Assembly (NCBI GenBank): GCA_039096225.1
Contig: JBBPEB010000005.1
Span: 214,501 to 278,500 of the forward strand
Origin: Blastocystis sp. Blastoise
Lineage: Eukaryota > Sar > Bigyra > Opalinata > Blastocystidae
DNA length: 64,000 nt
Direction of reading: 5' to 3'
Position numbers and translations under genes: made by a program. A model generated the notes under the pieces. The model made no database searches, had not been told where the DNA came from, and saw only the letters and a list, made by a program, of their open reading frames with translations. Positions 15,220 to 28,308 of this stretch are shown one piece after another. The first letter of the stretch is position 1. Every line of letters starts with the position of its first letter.

Positions 15220-15256
15220 CAAGCGTTTCACGACTGGCTACGCCAGCCTACGCTTG
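15220..15256. repeat. 37-nt GC-rich two-tier hairpin
   Basis: CAAGCGT (15220-15226) pairs with ACGCTTG (15250-15256), and inside it CTGGC (15234-15238) pairs with GCCAG (15242-15246) around a TAC loop. It is an isolated GC-rich island in otherwise AT-rich DNA. It could be a structured element end, a terminator-like stem or a protein-binding palindrome. It is not followed by the CTRR expected of a Helitron end. Confidence 0.7.
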
Positions 15257-15626
15257 AGTTTAGATAATTATTATCTCTCAATTGTTATATCTTACATTGA
15301 ATTTTAAAAAATGAATATTTATTCTTATGTTTTTGTTATTCATTTCTGTTTTTATTTTTTTTTTTTAGGATTAAAACTATTTCATATTTTATAAAATATT
15401 ATTTCAATTGCTTTTAATTGTTATCTTCTAATCTTAATTTTCAATTTAGTATTTTAAATAATTTAATTCATACATATTGATAATTCTTACTTAACATTCT
15501 ATATGTTTTTGAGTATTATTTCCTTTTTTTTTTTTAATATTCTTTTTAGCCATTTTTATTATTGATTATATATATTTATTGTTTATCAATGATAATTAAT
15601 TAACTCTTGTGTTTTATTTTTGATCT

Positions 15627-15811
15627 TATTTCTATTTCTATTTCTATTTCTATTTCTATTTCTATTTCTATTTCTATTTCTATTTCTATTTCTATTTCTA
15701 TTTCTATTTCTATTTCTATTTCTATTTCTATTTCTATTTCTATTTCTATTTCTATTTCTATTTCTATTTCTATTTCTATTTCTATTTCTATTTCTATTTC
15801 TATTTCTATTT
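15627..15811. repeat. (TATTTC)n hexanucleotide satellite
   Basis: About 31 perfect tandem copies over 185 bp, with no interruption visible. The two overlapping long ORFs here encode only ISISIS or LFLFLF and are artefacts. Confidence 0.97.
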
Positions 15812-18800
15812 AGTTTTTAGTTTTCAATATTAATTCACTTTTCTTTGTTATTTCATTTATAACTTTCTATGTATTTTATCAATTCATTTAGTTTTATAAA
15901 TATTTAGTATTTTAAATAATATCAATATGATTATAAAATACTTTTTCTTTTAAAACATATTATTATCACTTATACCCTACCTTTAAATATTTATGTTTTA
16001 TTTGAATTAGTCTATATAATTATTATTGTGAGAAATAGCTTATTCTCTTGTCTAAAAAAAACATTATATATTCTTTTCATATATTGTTTTGTTTTATTTT
16101 TAAAATATTATAATTTTGATATCTATTTGTTTTTTTATATTTTATCCTTTCCTTTTATATATACTATTATATAAATATTTTAGAAATTTTATTATACAGC
16201 TTTTCTCAATTAATAAATGTTTAATTATATAAATAGTAATCATATCTTGATATTATTTGATAAATATTATAATTTTTCTTTTATTATACTTATTTTAGTT
16301 TGAATTATTAATACAAAAGTACTCTTAATAATTAAAAGATATTTATTACTTTATATAATAAACAAAAAAATTAGAGTCTTATTTTAATATTTATCATTAA
16401 TAGAATCTATTCGTTTTAAGTAAAAGAGAATATTTATAGAGAAATTATCTTTTCATTATTTAAAATTAATTAATTCAAGTTTAATTCAATTTTTATAGTG
16501 TTATCAAAATCATTCTAGAAATAAAAAATAAAAACTAAAATATAAAACAAAAATTACATTTCATTTCATAACTAAATAGATTTAAATACTTTGGAAACTT
16601 TACCTATTATACATACAATATAGCTTCTAAAACAAATAAGTTATCATAAAAAAACTCTAAAAGACTGTAACGTTTTTAAATACATATACTCACTTTTATT
16701 TTAACTAATTTTATATTCATATACATATATATTTGATTTATTATTTTAATTTGTAAAAAATAACTTGAATCTCTTTTGTTTTAAGTCACAATTACAAAAA
16801 ATGAGTTCTTTTGAAAGACAAAAAACATTCTTTAAACAATAATAATTTTGTATTTAGTGACATAAAAACGTATTGTACTGTTTTAGAAACAATTAAAATC
16901 TTTTTACCCATTTTAACACTCCTATCAAACAGTCAACCATGTTTAATTAAACTAATTTTTAATATTTTATATTCTATAATAAGTCTATTTATTATTATTA
17001 TAAAAAGTGACTTGAATCTCTTGACATAACTATTGTAATTCTAAAGAATCAAATTTTTGAACAACTCAAAATGTTTATTTATTGTAGATTTTAATATGAA
17101 ACACTCATAAAACACTCAATATATACTTATTGTAACCATTTTAGAAAAATAGACTCATTTTAACATTTTGGTCAAACACACAACCACCTTTATTTCAAAC
17201 AATTCTTTTATTATTATAAACATTAAACACTCTAATACTCATTTTTATAAAAAGTGTATTGAATCTCTTCACTTAAGACAGTCAAACAGACAATTCAAAA
17301 TTATTTTACCCTTTAAACTCATTATAAAGTGATAATATTTATAGAATTGCTTTGATATGTGGTTTAGGACATATTTAACTACTTTTTTCAAAATTATGAG
17401 TCAACATGTGCATATACTCATTCACTCGTCTAACCCAATTTTGACTAATTTTTTGAGAAATGCAATACATATAAGGTCTAGTTTACAAATATATAAAAAT
17501 TATTTGTCAAATATGAATTTGATTTGTCAACTTTCGGAAAATTTTTAGAAAAACGATTTTTCAATTTTCAGTTTTTTAACATGTTATACTATTGACTCTA
17601 CTGAACTCATTTCTTAATTAATTTTAAATGTTAAAATTTATATCGTTAATATATTTTATTCTCTATATTTATTTGTTAAAATTATAATAAATAATAAAAT
17701 ATTGACTGAGAAATTAAAACGATAAACTATACCCTTTTTTCAAAAAAAATAATTTTTATGTTTTGCATATATAATTTTTTTTCTCAAAAGTTATTTTATA
17801 TTTTGATAATATTTTTATAAATTTATAAGCTATAGGTTGTCTAGTTTATATATAAGTTTTATTTATTTTTTAAAAATTAATATTGATGGAGAAATTGTCA
17901 AAATAAACTATAGTATCAAAAATGTTTTCTTTTTTTAAACGATTTATTTCACTAATTAAAGACTAATAAAAGCATATTTATTTATTTAAAGCTTATTTAT
18001 GACATATACAACTCATAAAGACTCATAACTAACTTTTTAAAGCAAACATTGTCTGTATCAGTTCAACATGTTGTCTTAACTTTTTCAAATAAGTCACGTA
18101 CAGTGTCTATGAGTGGTTCTAAACACATATTAAAACGTTTTAAGAGTTTATTGAGTTAACATTGTCTGGTGATCTGTTGTTAAAGTCTTTTAAAAACAAA
18201 ATAAAATTGTAAAATATGTTTATTTTGGTATGTAGTTTTTAAATATAAAGTCAAATGTCAAATAAAATTGTTAATGATGAAAATATAAACAAAAAACAAA
18301 TGAAAACTTTTTAAGAAAATTTTTTGAAAGTCATTTTTTATTGAGTTCAACTATTGACTCTTGTCACCTGAGTTTTCAATTAATTAAAAAAATTGAAAAA
18401 TATGTATCTGCTATGACATGTCTAGTTTCTAAATATGTTTTAACTTTTTTATTTTATTAAGAATTGATTGAGAAATCACAATAACAAACTATACCCTTTT
18501 TTGAAAATTTTCATTTTTATGTTTTTCATATAAATGAATGTTTCTCAGTCAATATTCAATATTTAGATAAAATAAAAAATATGTATCTGCAATAGCTTAT
18601 CTTAATTATAATTATACTTTTATTTTTAAAAAATACCCAAAACTCAAGGAGAAAGACGAATAACAAACTATACTATCAAAACATCAAAATTTCTATTATC
18701 AAATATTTTCTTATTAAAACTTTTTAAACAACTAAAAGATATACTTATGACATGTATTGATTCTAAATAACTTGAATAAACTCAAATAAGTTTATAAAGA

Positions 18801-19640
18801 AGGAATGTGTCGGATATCAGTTTGTCTTTTGTCGTTATTTAAAGGAATTATTGTTGTTTTAGAGTAGTTGAGGTCAGTATCATTGCATATGAAATGTTTT
18901 TAGAGTTTATAGTTAGTGATGTGTGTATTGATATGTTGTCAAGTTCTTAATATAAACAAATTTACCCGTCAAAACTATTCATTAGACTAACCCGTCAATA
19001 AAAGTCAATTTTATAAAAATAAATATAAAGAATGTGAGTAGATATAGAAAAAATAAGAAAACAATAAAAAATAAAAAACGAAAAATAAGTGTTTTTATAA
19101 AAATGAAAAATATTGGATAAAATAGAAATAATCCAATAATTTTGGTTAAAATTTTGTGCGAAAATGGTTTTTTGCATTTTTTAGCCAGAAATTTAGAGTT
19201 TTCGAAAAATTTCTTTAACAGTCATTTTTAGAATTGTGTTCCGGATTTTATGATGTTATTTTTATTTTATAAAAGTTAATAACAAAGTCAATAAATGTGA
19301 AAGTGTGTGAGACACCGTACGCTACATGAACTAAATTAAGGATATTAATATAGATAAAAATTATTAAGGAATAGTGATTCTAATTAAGAAACTATATACT
19401 ATTGATATAATCAAATATATAAAGGAATATTCAATGTCATCTATTTATAATTATATTTAAAAGATAACAGTATATCTTCTTGAGTTAATTAAAACAATAC
19501 AAATTATAATGTAACAATAAAACATTATGGAATACAAATAGTTAATATAATGAAAACAATATAAATATATAAATATTAATAGTAAAAGAAATCAATGTAC
19601 TTTGTAGTATAAATACAGTAATTAAGTAGTTGGATTAGAT
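15812..19640. other. Gene desert left of the transposase gene
   Basis: No coding sequence supported. The right half (about 17.6-19.1 kb) contains diverged tandem repeats, listed separately. No CAGGG-type transposon end is visible here. Confidence 0.5.
17570..19100. repeat. Two diverged tandem copies of a ~765-bp unit
   Basis: Ordered landmarks recur at a constant offset. ACTATACCCTTTTTT occurs near 17725 and 18492. A GAGAAATT/GAGAAATC motif precedes each. A later AACTATA(G/C)TATCAAAA occurs near 17904 and 18664. An ACTATTGACTC motif occurs near 17587 and 18350. Offsets are 760-770 bp, so this is an old tandem duplication. Confidence 0.6.
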
Positions 19641-19664
19641 TAGTGATTTTGTTGCTAGATGTTA

Positions 19665-22400
19665 TCAATCGAGTTTCTTTTTCTTTAATTTATCTATATA
19701 TAATTAAGAATAGATTCTATATTATGTGAATTATGAATATAATACTTATAATATACATACGCTCTAAAACAGTAGTTATAAGTGATGAAGAATCAATGAT
19801 ATCAGAAGTTAATCCAATTGTCATTTGGGTTGTTGGATTAATAGTGTTTCTGTATTTGTTTTTTATATACACGAGATGACTGAAACCGCTCTCACAGAGA
19901 TATGAAGTTGCAAAGGGAAGAAAACATTTCTTGGCTATATCATATAATAATGGAAAACGACTCTTATGGCTTATATAGAACTCATCTATTGGTACGTTAT
20001 TAAATTCTTCTCTACATGTTTTATCAGCAAGTAAACAGAAATACTCTTCTTTAACATGAAACTCCATTTTATTTTCGTCAGCTACTTTTGAAAATGGATT
20101 AGTAATCCAATATAAAGAATGATCAATAAGATTAGTTGTTGGTGTATTTTTTGGTTTTTTTATGTTACTATTCGTTTTCTTCTGCTTTTTATTCTTTTGT
20201 ACTTCTCCTTGATTTGTATTATTACTTATTTCATTTGGAATGATTGCCCCAAGAGTTATTATACAATTGATATTAGCCTGAATTATATTTATATTACTAA
20301 TGATTCCATTGTATTGTCCTTGAATACTACTATTAGGGAAATTATTAAGAACACCAGAAATACTACCTAAAGTGTATCCATATACTAAATATGGAAAGTC
20401 AATTCTAATCGTTACTTGAGTTTCTATTAATTGCTGAGTAACTATGTCAACATAGGTTATTAAGCCATTTACAACTCCATTTGGAGATACGCAACCTTGT
20501 AATGATCCAAGAATATTAAATTGGTTTGATACTACTGATGTATTGTTATTAACATTACTATTCACTTCATGAGATATATTTGATGTATTATGTGTATTTT
20601 CTTGGTCTATTAAATATTCATTAAGGTCTTGAAGATACGATTCATCACTACCAATATAATTTAGTATTTCTGGGAAATAATTCAGTAAATTACGTCGAAG
20701 AGTTATTAGATGATTTTTGATATAAAATATGATTGAATTAATATCAAGCTTGGTTGTAGATACATAATCCTTAAGTTTCGTAAATGATGAATAATCGTTA
20801 TTATTTATTAGTCTTTCTAATCTCAACGATAATTTTATAAATAAATCCTTCATAATGTCTATTAACCCAAATATATATCTATGCTGTCCTTGCATTGATT
20901 TATTACAATCATAGAATAAACTGGTAACATCCTCAAGGTATAACATTGAAGCTATGAAGTTAGTATCAATAATGGTGTTATATAAGTCCTTCTTTTCTTT
21001 ATCCTTTTTTATTACTAGTGTTATTCCATTTCTAAGTAAATTAAATCTTTTAATTGATGAATGGCATGAAAGCCATCTTGTAGGGCAATAAAGGAGAAGT
21101 TTATAACTTCTAATATTTTTTTCCTTTTTTTCTTCCTTCTTATCATTACTATAAACTTCATGAATATTATTATCTATATTATTATCTGTATCAGATGTAT
21201 CTAAAAGGGATTCAACTACTTTATTATATTCTATCTCTAAAGAAGATATATTATTAGGGGAATCAGGTATGTTATCTTGAGGAGAGAAGATAGAAGAGGT
21301 TAATGAATATTCATTATCAATATTGTAATTATTGGATTCGTCTTGTCTAACAGCAGACTTCTTTATATATGAAATTATCTCAACAGCACTTTTGAATATA
21401 TTAGTGAAGTATTTTGGTAAACAGTTTACACAGAGTTCTTCTCTATGAAGAAAACAGTGGATGAACATACAATTCTTATTCTTCTCTAGTACTCGTGTTT
21501 TGAAGGAGTTTTTGTCTCCATTCATATTCGAAGCACCGTCAAAAGTAGCTGATACGCAATTATTCCACAGAAGGTTATTATTATTAAAGAAATTATCTAC
21601 CATGTTAAATATATTATCACCTGTTTTGGAACTAATCTGAAAAATACTTAAAAATGATTCAGTAAACTTTTTATTATATTCGTATCTAGCATAAACGAGT
21701 AAATAGGATTTCATTTCTATGTCAGTTGACTCGTCAAGCTGAATAGAAAATGATCCTGATTGTCTTATCCTATTTATTACTTCTTGTTGAATTGTCAAAG
21801 CAATTTCATCACTTTTTCTTTTGATACTGCTTGAGGATAACGGAAGATTAGAAAGGACTTTGACATTCTTTAACCTTTCATATTCTTCAATAATAGGTTT
21901 AACTAATTTTTCTCCAGTTCTGTAGCTGTATCCATTCTTTGAAATGGAGTAGGCGATGAAATATGAAAGCTTACTGGATAAATCTGAAAAGCTAAAGAGA
22001 GAATTTGAGTATTCTGTGTTTTCATTATGATCTTTTAAGAGTTCTTGAATGTCATCATATGTGTATTTGCTTAACCCATGTTTATTCTTGAAATGAGTGA
22101 AGAGTTTTGAGGCTTCATAACCTTTACACGTGAGAGTAGACTCACAGATTAAACAAAAATAGGAGTTTTTTGTTAATTTTTTAAATCCATAAACAACTGG
22201 ATTGGCATTATATCTTTTAACTCCTTCTTTTACTTCACTATAATATTTGGATTTAGGATTAATGTCTGGTTTATTATTCGTTTCTTCTGTAATTATGTCA
22301 TCATCTTTTTTTTTTTTCGTCTGTTGTAGACTTGTCAATCTATATATATATATATATATTACTATTAATATACTTGTAATTTTTTAAAGTACTGTTCCAT
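19665..22400 (-). CDS. hAT-family transposase (BED zinc finger, ZBED5/SCAND3-like)
   Basis: The main open frame runs from 22338 to 19717. An N-terminal BED-type finger (FCLICEST...HFKNKH) is followed by the RNase H-like hAT core: IQLDESTD with the first Asp, FDGASNM with the second, IHCFLHREEL and CPTRWLS. The hAT C-terminal dimerisation motif PFATSYLCESGFSHLVYIKN comes near the end. A downstream intron probably removes the last 14 codons of the open frame and joins HKLKKKKLD, stop at 19665. There is no ATG at the top of the main frame. An upstream exon starting at ATG 22400 (MEQYFKKLQ) would join it only if a 12-A run near 22307-22318 were one base shorter, so that run is either a sequencing slip or a frameshift. 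Residues of about 583-731 form an insert with Gly-rich beta repeats not usual for the family. Confidence 0.9.
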
Positions 22401-22529
22401 GTGTTTAAACAATAAAAAAAGTTTATCTAATATAGAATGTTCTTTTTGGTTTAGCAAAACATTTTCCCTTATATTTTTGTTTTTCCCGTGTTTTCATCAC
22501 TTAAAATAACTATGAAAATCACGGTAATA

Positions 22530-22603
22530 AAAAAGTAACTTTGTTATTTAAGCGCAAAAATTTTGGTCCTTTCGCTTAACGAGTAACTACGTGGTGACCC
22601 CTG
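22530..22603 (-). repeat. Candidate right hAT terminal/subterminal sequence
   Basis: Read on the minus strand it starts CAGGGGTCACCACG, then TTAAGCG and the 15-mer TTTTTGCGCTTAAAT shared with the left end. It lies about 200 bp upstream of the transposase start, the expected position of a hAT 5' terminus. Confidence 0.65.
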
Positions 22604-22611
22604 TCTGCTAG
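22604..22611 (+). repeat. Right copy of candidate target-site duplication TCTGCTAG
   Basis: Directly abuts the CCCTG end and is identical to 4208-4215. Confidence 0.6.
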
Positions 22612-22813
22612 AATTAAAACTCCAATGAATTATTACTTTATGAATACGTCTTTATTTACAAGAATATGATTGGATGAAAAGGACATGAACATATGGCTAC
22701 ATAAGACGGTTGGACTCACATATGACTGGACTCTTTCAACTAAGACTCAATCGCTTCTTCTCTATATATACAACTTTTTTTCAAGTTTGACTGTGTGTAA
22801 TTGATCTTATACG

Positions 22814-24130
22814 ATGTCTAGAATTTTATTGGAATTCAGAATCCCTCTTCCATTCTCTGCTGAAGACGCTAAACAAGCATATCCTTATGGTAACACAGTA
22901 GCTCTTAAGCGATTATATGATTTTCATTGTGCTTGTGACTGGAGTATTTCAGAAAATTTTGATAATTCTGATGGAAGTCAAGAAGGATCACCCGTTTTCA
23001 ACTTACCTATTCCTCAAATGAAAGGTCAATATGATTATAAAGTGTATTTCTAATTAAAAAAAAATAATTTATAATTTCTGTTTATTATTTCTATTTTTTA
23101 CAGAACAGATATGGCTAGTATGTATCCTGCATTCGTTATTGCATGTGTTCCTGGACATCAATTAACTTGTGAAGAGGAGTGTTATACATCTTTACCTTAT
23201 ATCGAAGCTTGGAGTTCTTCAAAACTTGTAGGTACTGATAGATTTACTTGTAAGATTAAAACATTATTTAAAGATGATTTAGTATATATATATTTATTTA
23301 TTATATATTAATATTTATATGTATATTTATTATTTATTAATATTTATATATATATTTATTATATATTAATATTTATATATATATTTATTATATATTAATA
23401 TTTATATATATATTTATTATATATTAATATTTATATATATTTATTATATATTAATATTTATGCTTAACAATAGGGTACAGAAGATAATGTATTTAATTTA
23501 TCTGAAGATGAATTAGAAAAACGTTCTATTGAATTTCGTGATATTAATCAACATCATTCAACAGAAAAAGTGAATCCAGTCCTTGATATAAAGAATTTTA
23601 AATGTACAAAACGTGGATTTGGTCCTTTACCTGAGGATTGGATAGAAAATAGTTGTATATATTAATACTATTATTATTATAGAATAAACTATTTATTTTT
23701 ATTTTTTTAGGTATTCCTTCAAAGTGTACTATGTATAGATTAATCGATATCAAGTATGATTCTATTAATTATAATATTGAAATATTATAATTTATCTAAT
23801 AACATTAATATATAGATTCAATTTATTAGGATTATCTACTATTATATCTACTCTTCTCAGTAATCAACATAAACAATATGAACCTGAAGTATATATATAT
23901 ACTATCATTATATATTATTATTAAATGATATTTATATTAAATAATTTTTTTTAAAACTAGATATATATTAAATAGATATTTTTTTTCATAATTTATTATA
24001 TATATAGATTGCACGTGATATGGTGCGTACAATGGACGAATGGATTGATATGACTGATGAGGATATTAAACGTATTGAAACAGAATGTCGTGAGACACTC
24101 AAGGAACAAAGCCAAAAATTAAAGAAATAA
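22814..24130 (+). CDS. Phosphatidylinositol transfer protein (START-like PITP)
   Basis: Exons 22814-23043, 23104-23281, 23474-23654, 23711-23753, 23816-23888 and 24008-24130 total 828 nt (275 aa), close to the usual 271. PITPs carry one phosphatidylinositol or phosphatidylcholine molecule between membranes in the cytosol and feed phosphoinositide signalling. Family signatures are the N-terminal ILLEFRIPLPFS strand, KGQYDYK, the LPYIEAW...DRFTCKIKTLFKDD segment, KRGFGPLPEDW, and the C-terminal lipid-gating helix EWIDMTDEDIKRIE. All introns are GT-AG. It starts 203 bp right of the transposon target-site repeat, so the element end lies in its immediate upstream region. Confidence 0.94.
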
Positions 24131-25179
24131 TATATTTCAGAATAGCTTCCTTTATTCATCTATTTGGTGAGTTTTCTATATATATATAAATATTATTTTA
24201 TTGAGTATCATTTAACTAACTTTTGAAATCTTTTTGTTTATTGTTTTCTAAATTATTTAGTTATTTCTTTTGTTTCTGCATATATGATAGTTGATTATTT
24301 ATTATAATTGTTATCATTGTTTTCTATTTTTCTATTTAATAAGCACAAAATAGTTGAATTTTTAATCTTTATTAATTGTGTATCTATATGATTATTCACT
24401 ACTTTGATTATTTGTATATTATAACTGTTAAACAAATGATATACACATATTATTAATATAAATATGTATCTAAAAAATGAGACACATTTCATAATAATAT
24501 ATTTTATACCATAAAACATTACAAGTGATAAAAAACAATTTCAAAGAGACCATCTATACTTGATTCTATCAACACCTACCCATAGGGATCAATAAATTGT
24601 CTTATTTAATCAAACATGAACATAAATTCGACAGACATGAAATAACATTTAATAGCATAAAATTTACATCTCATTATGTAGAGTACAATATATAAAATAT
24701 ATACAACAAATAATACATTATGACTACTGAATAATTTTGCAACAATTCTTTAGCATTACATACGAAAGACTTTTAGTGCTTTAAGATTATTCTCGTATGC
24801 AAAATGTCTATATATTTAGATGGAAAAACAAGCTGAATTAAAAATCTCAATATAATATAAACAATAAAAACAGTAAGACTAGAATCTTTTTTGTAATTAT
24901 TCTCCAAATGAAAACAGAGATGACACGTCTAAAACACGAATACTATTTTGATGACATCATTCGATGAAAAAGTAGATGCATCAGAAAAAACCCAAAACGG
25001 ATCTCAATTCAATACTATTCTCGTAAATTAACGGGGAATCAATAAGATATGGAGATTTCAGTATTAATCCCGCGATTCCCGACTCTATAATCAAAGAAGC
25101 TTTCGGTACAAGTATTGATTTTATACTTTGTTAGAGTATTAGCTATTCTATTTAAATACTATCTAATACTAGAAATTGA
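24131..25179. other. Intergenic, between two plus-strand genes
   Basis: AT-rich, no supported gene. It includes the 3' flank of the PITP gene and the upstream region of the multi-domain kinase gene. No clear regulatory motif was seen. Confidence 0.5.
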
Positions 25180-26765
25180 ATGGGATCTTCCTTAGGCAAA
25201 GAAATAACAGTAGGAGAAACAAAACTCCGTATAAAAGATTTGTTATATGAAAGAGACAGATGGCATATATACTTATCACAAGATGTATATGATCCAAACA
25301 TTTCATATGATTTACATATTGCTACAATACAAGATGGAGATACTGAGACAGAAACTCTAGTTCTCAGAGATATGGAGATATGGAAACATTTTCCTGTTCA
25401 TTCAAATTTGGCAAAATATATTGACTCATGCATAGTACAAGATGGAAATATTAAACGAGCTATTATTGTCACTGAGCATTATGATGGTGAGTGGATAATT
25501 ATTTCATTTATATATATATTTTTTTAATGTATATATTTTCTTAGATTTATTATATAAATATATAAATCTATCTAGGTGGTAACTTAGAGAATTATGTTCA
25601 GAATTTATATCCCCAACGTTTAAATGAAAAAGCTATTTTAGCAATTATTCGTGATGTTGCTTGTGCAATCACTATTTTACATGAACAGAAACCCTCTGTG
25701 ACTCATCGTGTATTAATTGTATGTATATATCATTCTAAAATACTTTAGTAGTCTAGTGTCATTATAGTATAGCTAATATTTTTGAATTTATTATTGTAAT
25801 ATCTTTATATATATAGCCATCCAATATATTCTTCGATAATAGTGGTGCTTATTATAAATGTAAATTGGCTCCATCTTCATTATTAGGATCAGAATCAATT
25901 GTATTTATGTAATATTATAGTTCTTTTTGTGTTTTTATTATATATCATTTTTTAATATTTTTATTATTTTAATGTTTTTTAATATTTTTAATATTTTAAA
26001 TATTTTAAATATTTTAAATATTTTATAATTGTTATTTTTATGCTTTAAATAACTATATATATATATATAGACTCCTAGTAGTATTGAAGGAATAAGTTCT
26101 TTAGAAAAGGTTATTGATAGAGTTTTAGATCCTGGATATGCTCCTCCTGAATTATATAATATGTATATATATATATAATGAATACCTTATTTAACTTTAT
26201 TACTTGATAATTAATAGAGAATAATTTGAGTATTCATTTTATATTTATTATTAATAATAAATAGGAATCATGATATATATATATAATATTTTTTTTTTAT
26301 TTGTTCATAGATATTTATATATATTTATATAGTTATAAACTTCGTAAAATAACAGATAAAGTAGATATATGGGAATTAGGTATTCTCTCCTATTTCCTTG
26401 CATTCTACACGACTCCCTTCGTAGGGGATAATGGCCTCGTTAAAAGCGACTCTCTCGAAGAGGGACGTATCACTTTTGTTGATGAATACGCGTCACAATT
26501 CTCTATTGAATTCCTCGATTTTATTAAATATATGCTTGTTCCTGATTTTAAAAAGTATTTTTTCTTTTATTTATTATTATTTTTTTTATATTTTTTTTTA
26601 TTATTTTTTTTTATTATTTTTTATTATTTATTTTATTATTATTATTATTATATATATATATAGACGTCCTTCTATTCGTCAGGTTCTTGATAAATTAGCG
26701 ACAATTCCGCGTTTTAAGCCCTCCAAAGAATATTTAGAACTCACTGCTAAACCTGTTAAACCTAC

Positions 26766-26766
<1 letters not shown>
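25180..26766 (+). other. Domain: NAK/AAK1-like pseudokinase
   Basis: The fold is recognisable from NLAKYIDS, LHEQKP, PGYAPPEL, KVDIWELGILSYFLAFYTTPF and RPSIRQVL, which parallel AAK1/GAK. The catalytic residues are gone: there is no VAIK lysine (DLHIATI), HRD has become HRV, and DFG is replaced by LAP. It probably acts as a scaffold or allosteric module. Confidence 0.8.
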
Positions 26767-26799
<33 letters not shown>

Positions 26800-28248
26800 A
26801 ATAAAATAAAATAATAATGAATCTATATAACTATCGTTGATTTTTATAGCCAATATCCAATAAGAATACAGATAATACAGAACGTGGTACGGATAACAAA
26901 AAGCCACAAGTAAAAGTATATATTGTTATTAATATAATGAACTATATATATTAGTCTATCCTTTATATATAGTATGTATTCTCTATACTATTTTCTATTT
27001 ATCTTTTTATTATTTTTATTTTCTTTATATCTATTTATATATATATATATCTATAGAAGACTCCTCGTGAAGGGAAGTCCCTTAAGGCGAAAGACATTAC
27101 GCCTCCCCTTCCCGATCGAAATGAGTCTTCAACACGTGTTCTATCAAATAAACCCTCTGCTAGTACTCGTAAGAGTAATAAACAAGGGTCTCTCTCTCCT
27201 ATTCCTTCTGTATCTCCTTCTACTCCTACTCCTAAAGAGAATTCAAAAGGAATAACAAAACAAAATACTATCGAAAAGAAAGATACTAAAGAAAAAGAAA
27301 AAGGGAAAACAAAAGAAATAAAGAAAGAAGTCAATCGTAATAGTGCAAAGTTAGTATCTCCCGCGGGAAAGAATTCCATAAAGAATCAAAATGGAAAGGT
27401 TTCTCCGACAACAACTTCGACACCTAGTAAGATAGAGAAGAAGAAAGAGAAAGAAGTAGTTGAAGAAATAGAAGAAGAAGAGAATGATTATGAGAGTAAT
27501 GAAGATGCTTCTAGTGATGGTACTTCTCTAAGTGATATGGAAGATGAATATGCAAATGGAATTAAACGAGAAAAAGGAGAAACAATGGATATTTTAAAAG
27601 CAAAAATGTTACATTATTTTGGTGGTAAACATAATTATGGTCGTTGGGTATTTAAGTGTACATCGAAAGTTCCAGAACCTCCTCACATGAATTACTTAAG
27701 AAAAATCATTCTTGAAGCATGGGAAACAAAATCTATTGATTTCTTCTATAAAGAACTTCAAAAGTATACTATTATTTTTGATTTATTTAATTTAGTCTAT
27801 ATATATATATATTCCGTTTTATAGAATACTTGTTTTTTAATAATTATTTTTTTTTGTCATAATTGCTTTTTTAAATAGAATTTTCTTACTATATTTATAT
27901 ATTTTATTTATTATTCTTTAGGCGTCCGTTATTAACAAGTGAAATAGTCGCTGTAAAGGCGTTAACTGCCGTTTTAAGAATACACCAATTAGGTAGTCAA
28001 GATATATTAGAAGGAAGTATTGAAAATATACATATATTTGAAGAAATGAATAAGAAATGGGGTATTATTGAGGTATATATAAGATTATTATTATGATGAT
28101 TATTATTATGATTATGATTATAAATGATTATTATAATTATGATTATGATTATGATTATTATGTTATTATTATGATTATTATTATGATTATTATTATGATT
28201 ATTATTATGATTATTATTATGATTATGATTATTATTATTATTATTATG

Positions 28249-28308
<60 letters not shown>

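Noticed and set aside
15220-15256. Helitron 3' end
   Set aside because: The hairpin is not followed by CTRR, and no Rep/helicase gene is present.
15607-15820. ORFs encoding poly-IS and poly-LF
   Set aside because: They are translations of the TATTTC satellite in two frames; no gene features.
27035-27379. Minus-strand ORF in the linker exon of the kinase gene
   Set aside because: Antisense shadow of the Lys/Ser/Pro-rich linker, which is in frame with flanking exons.
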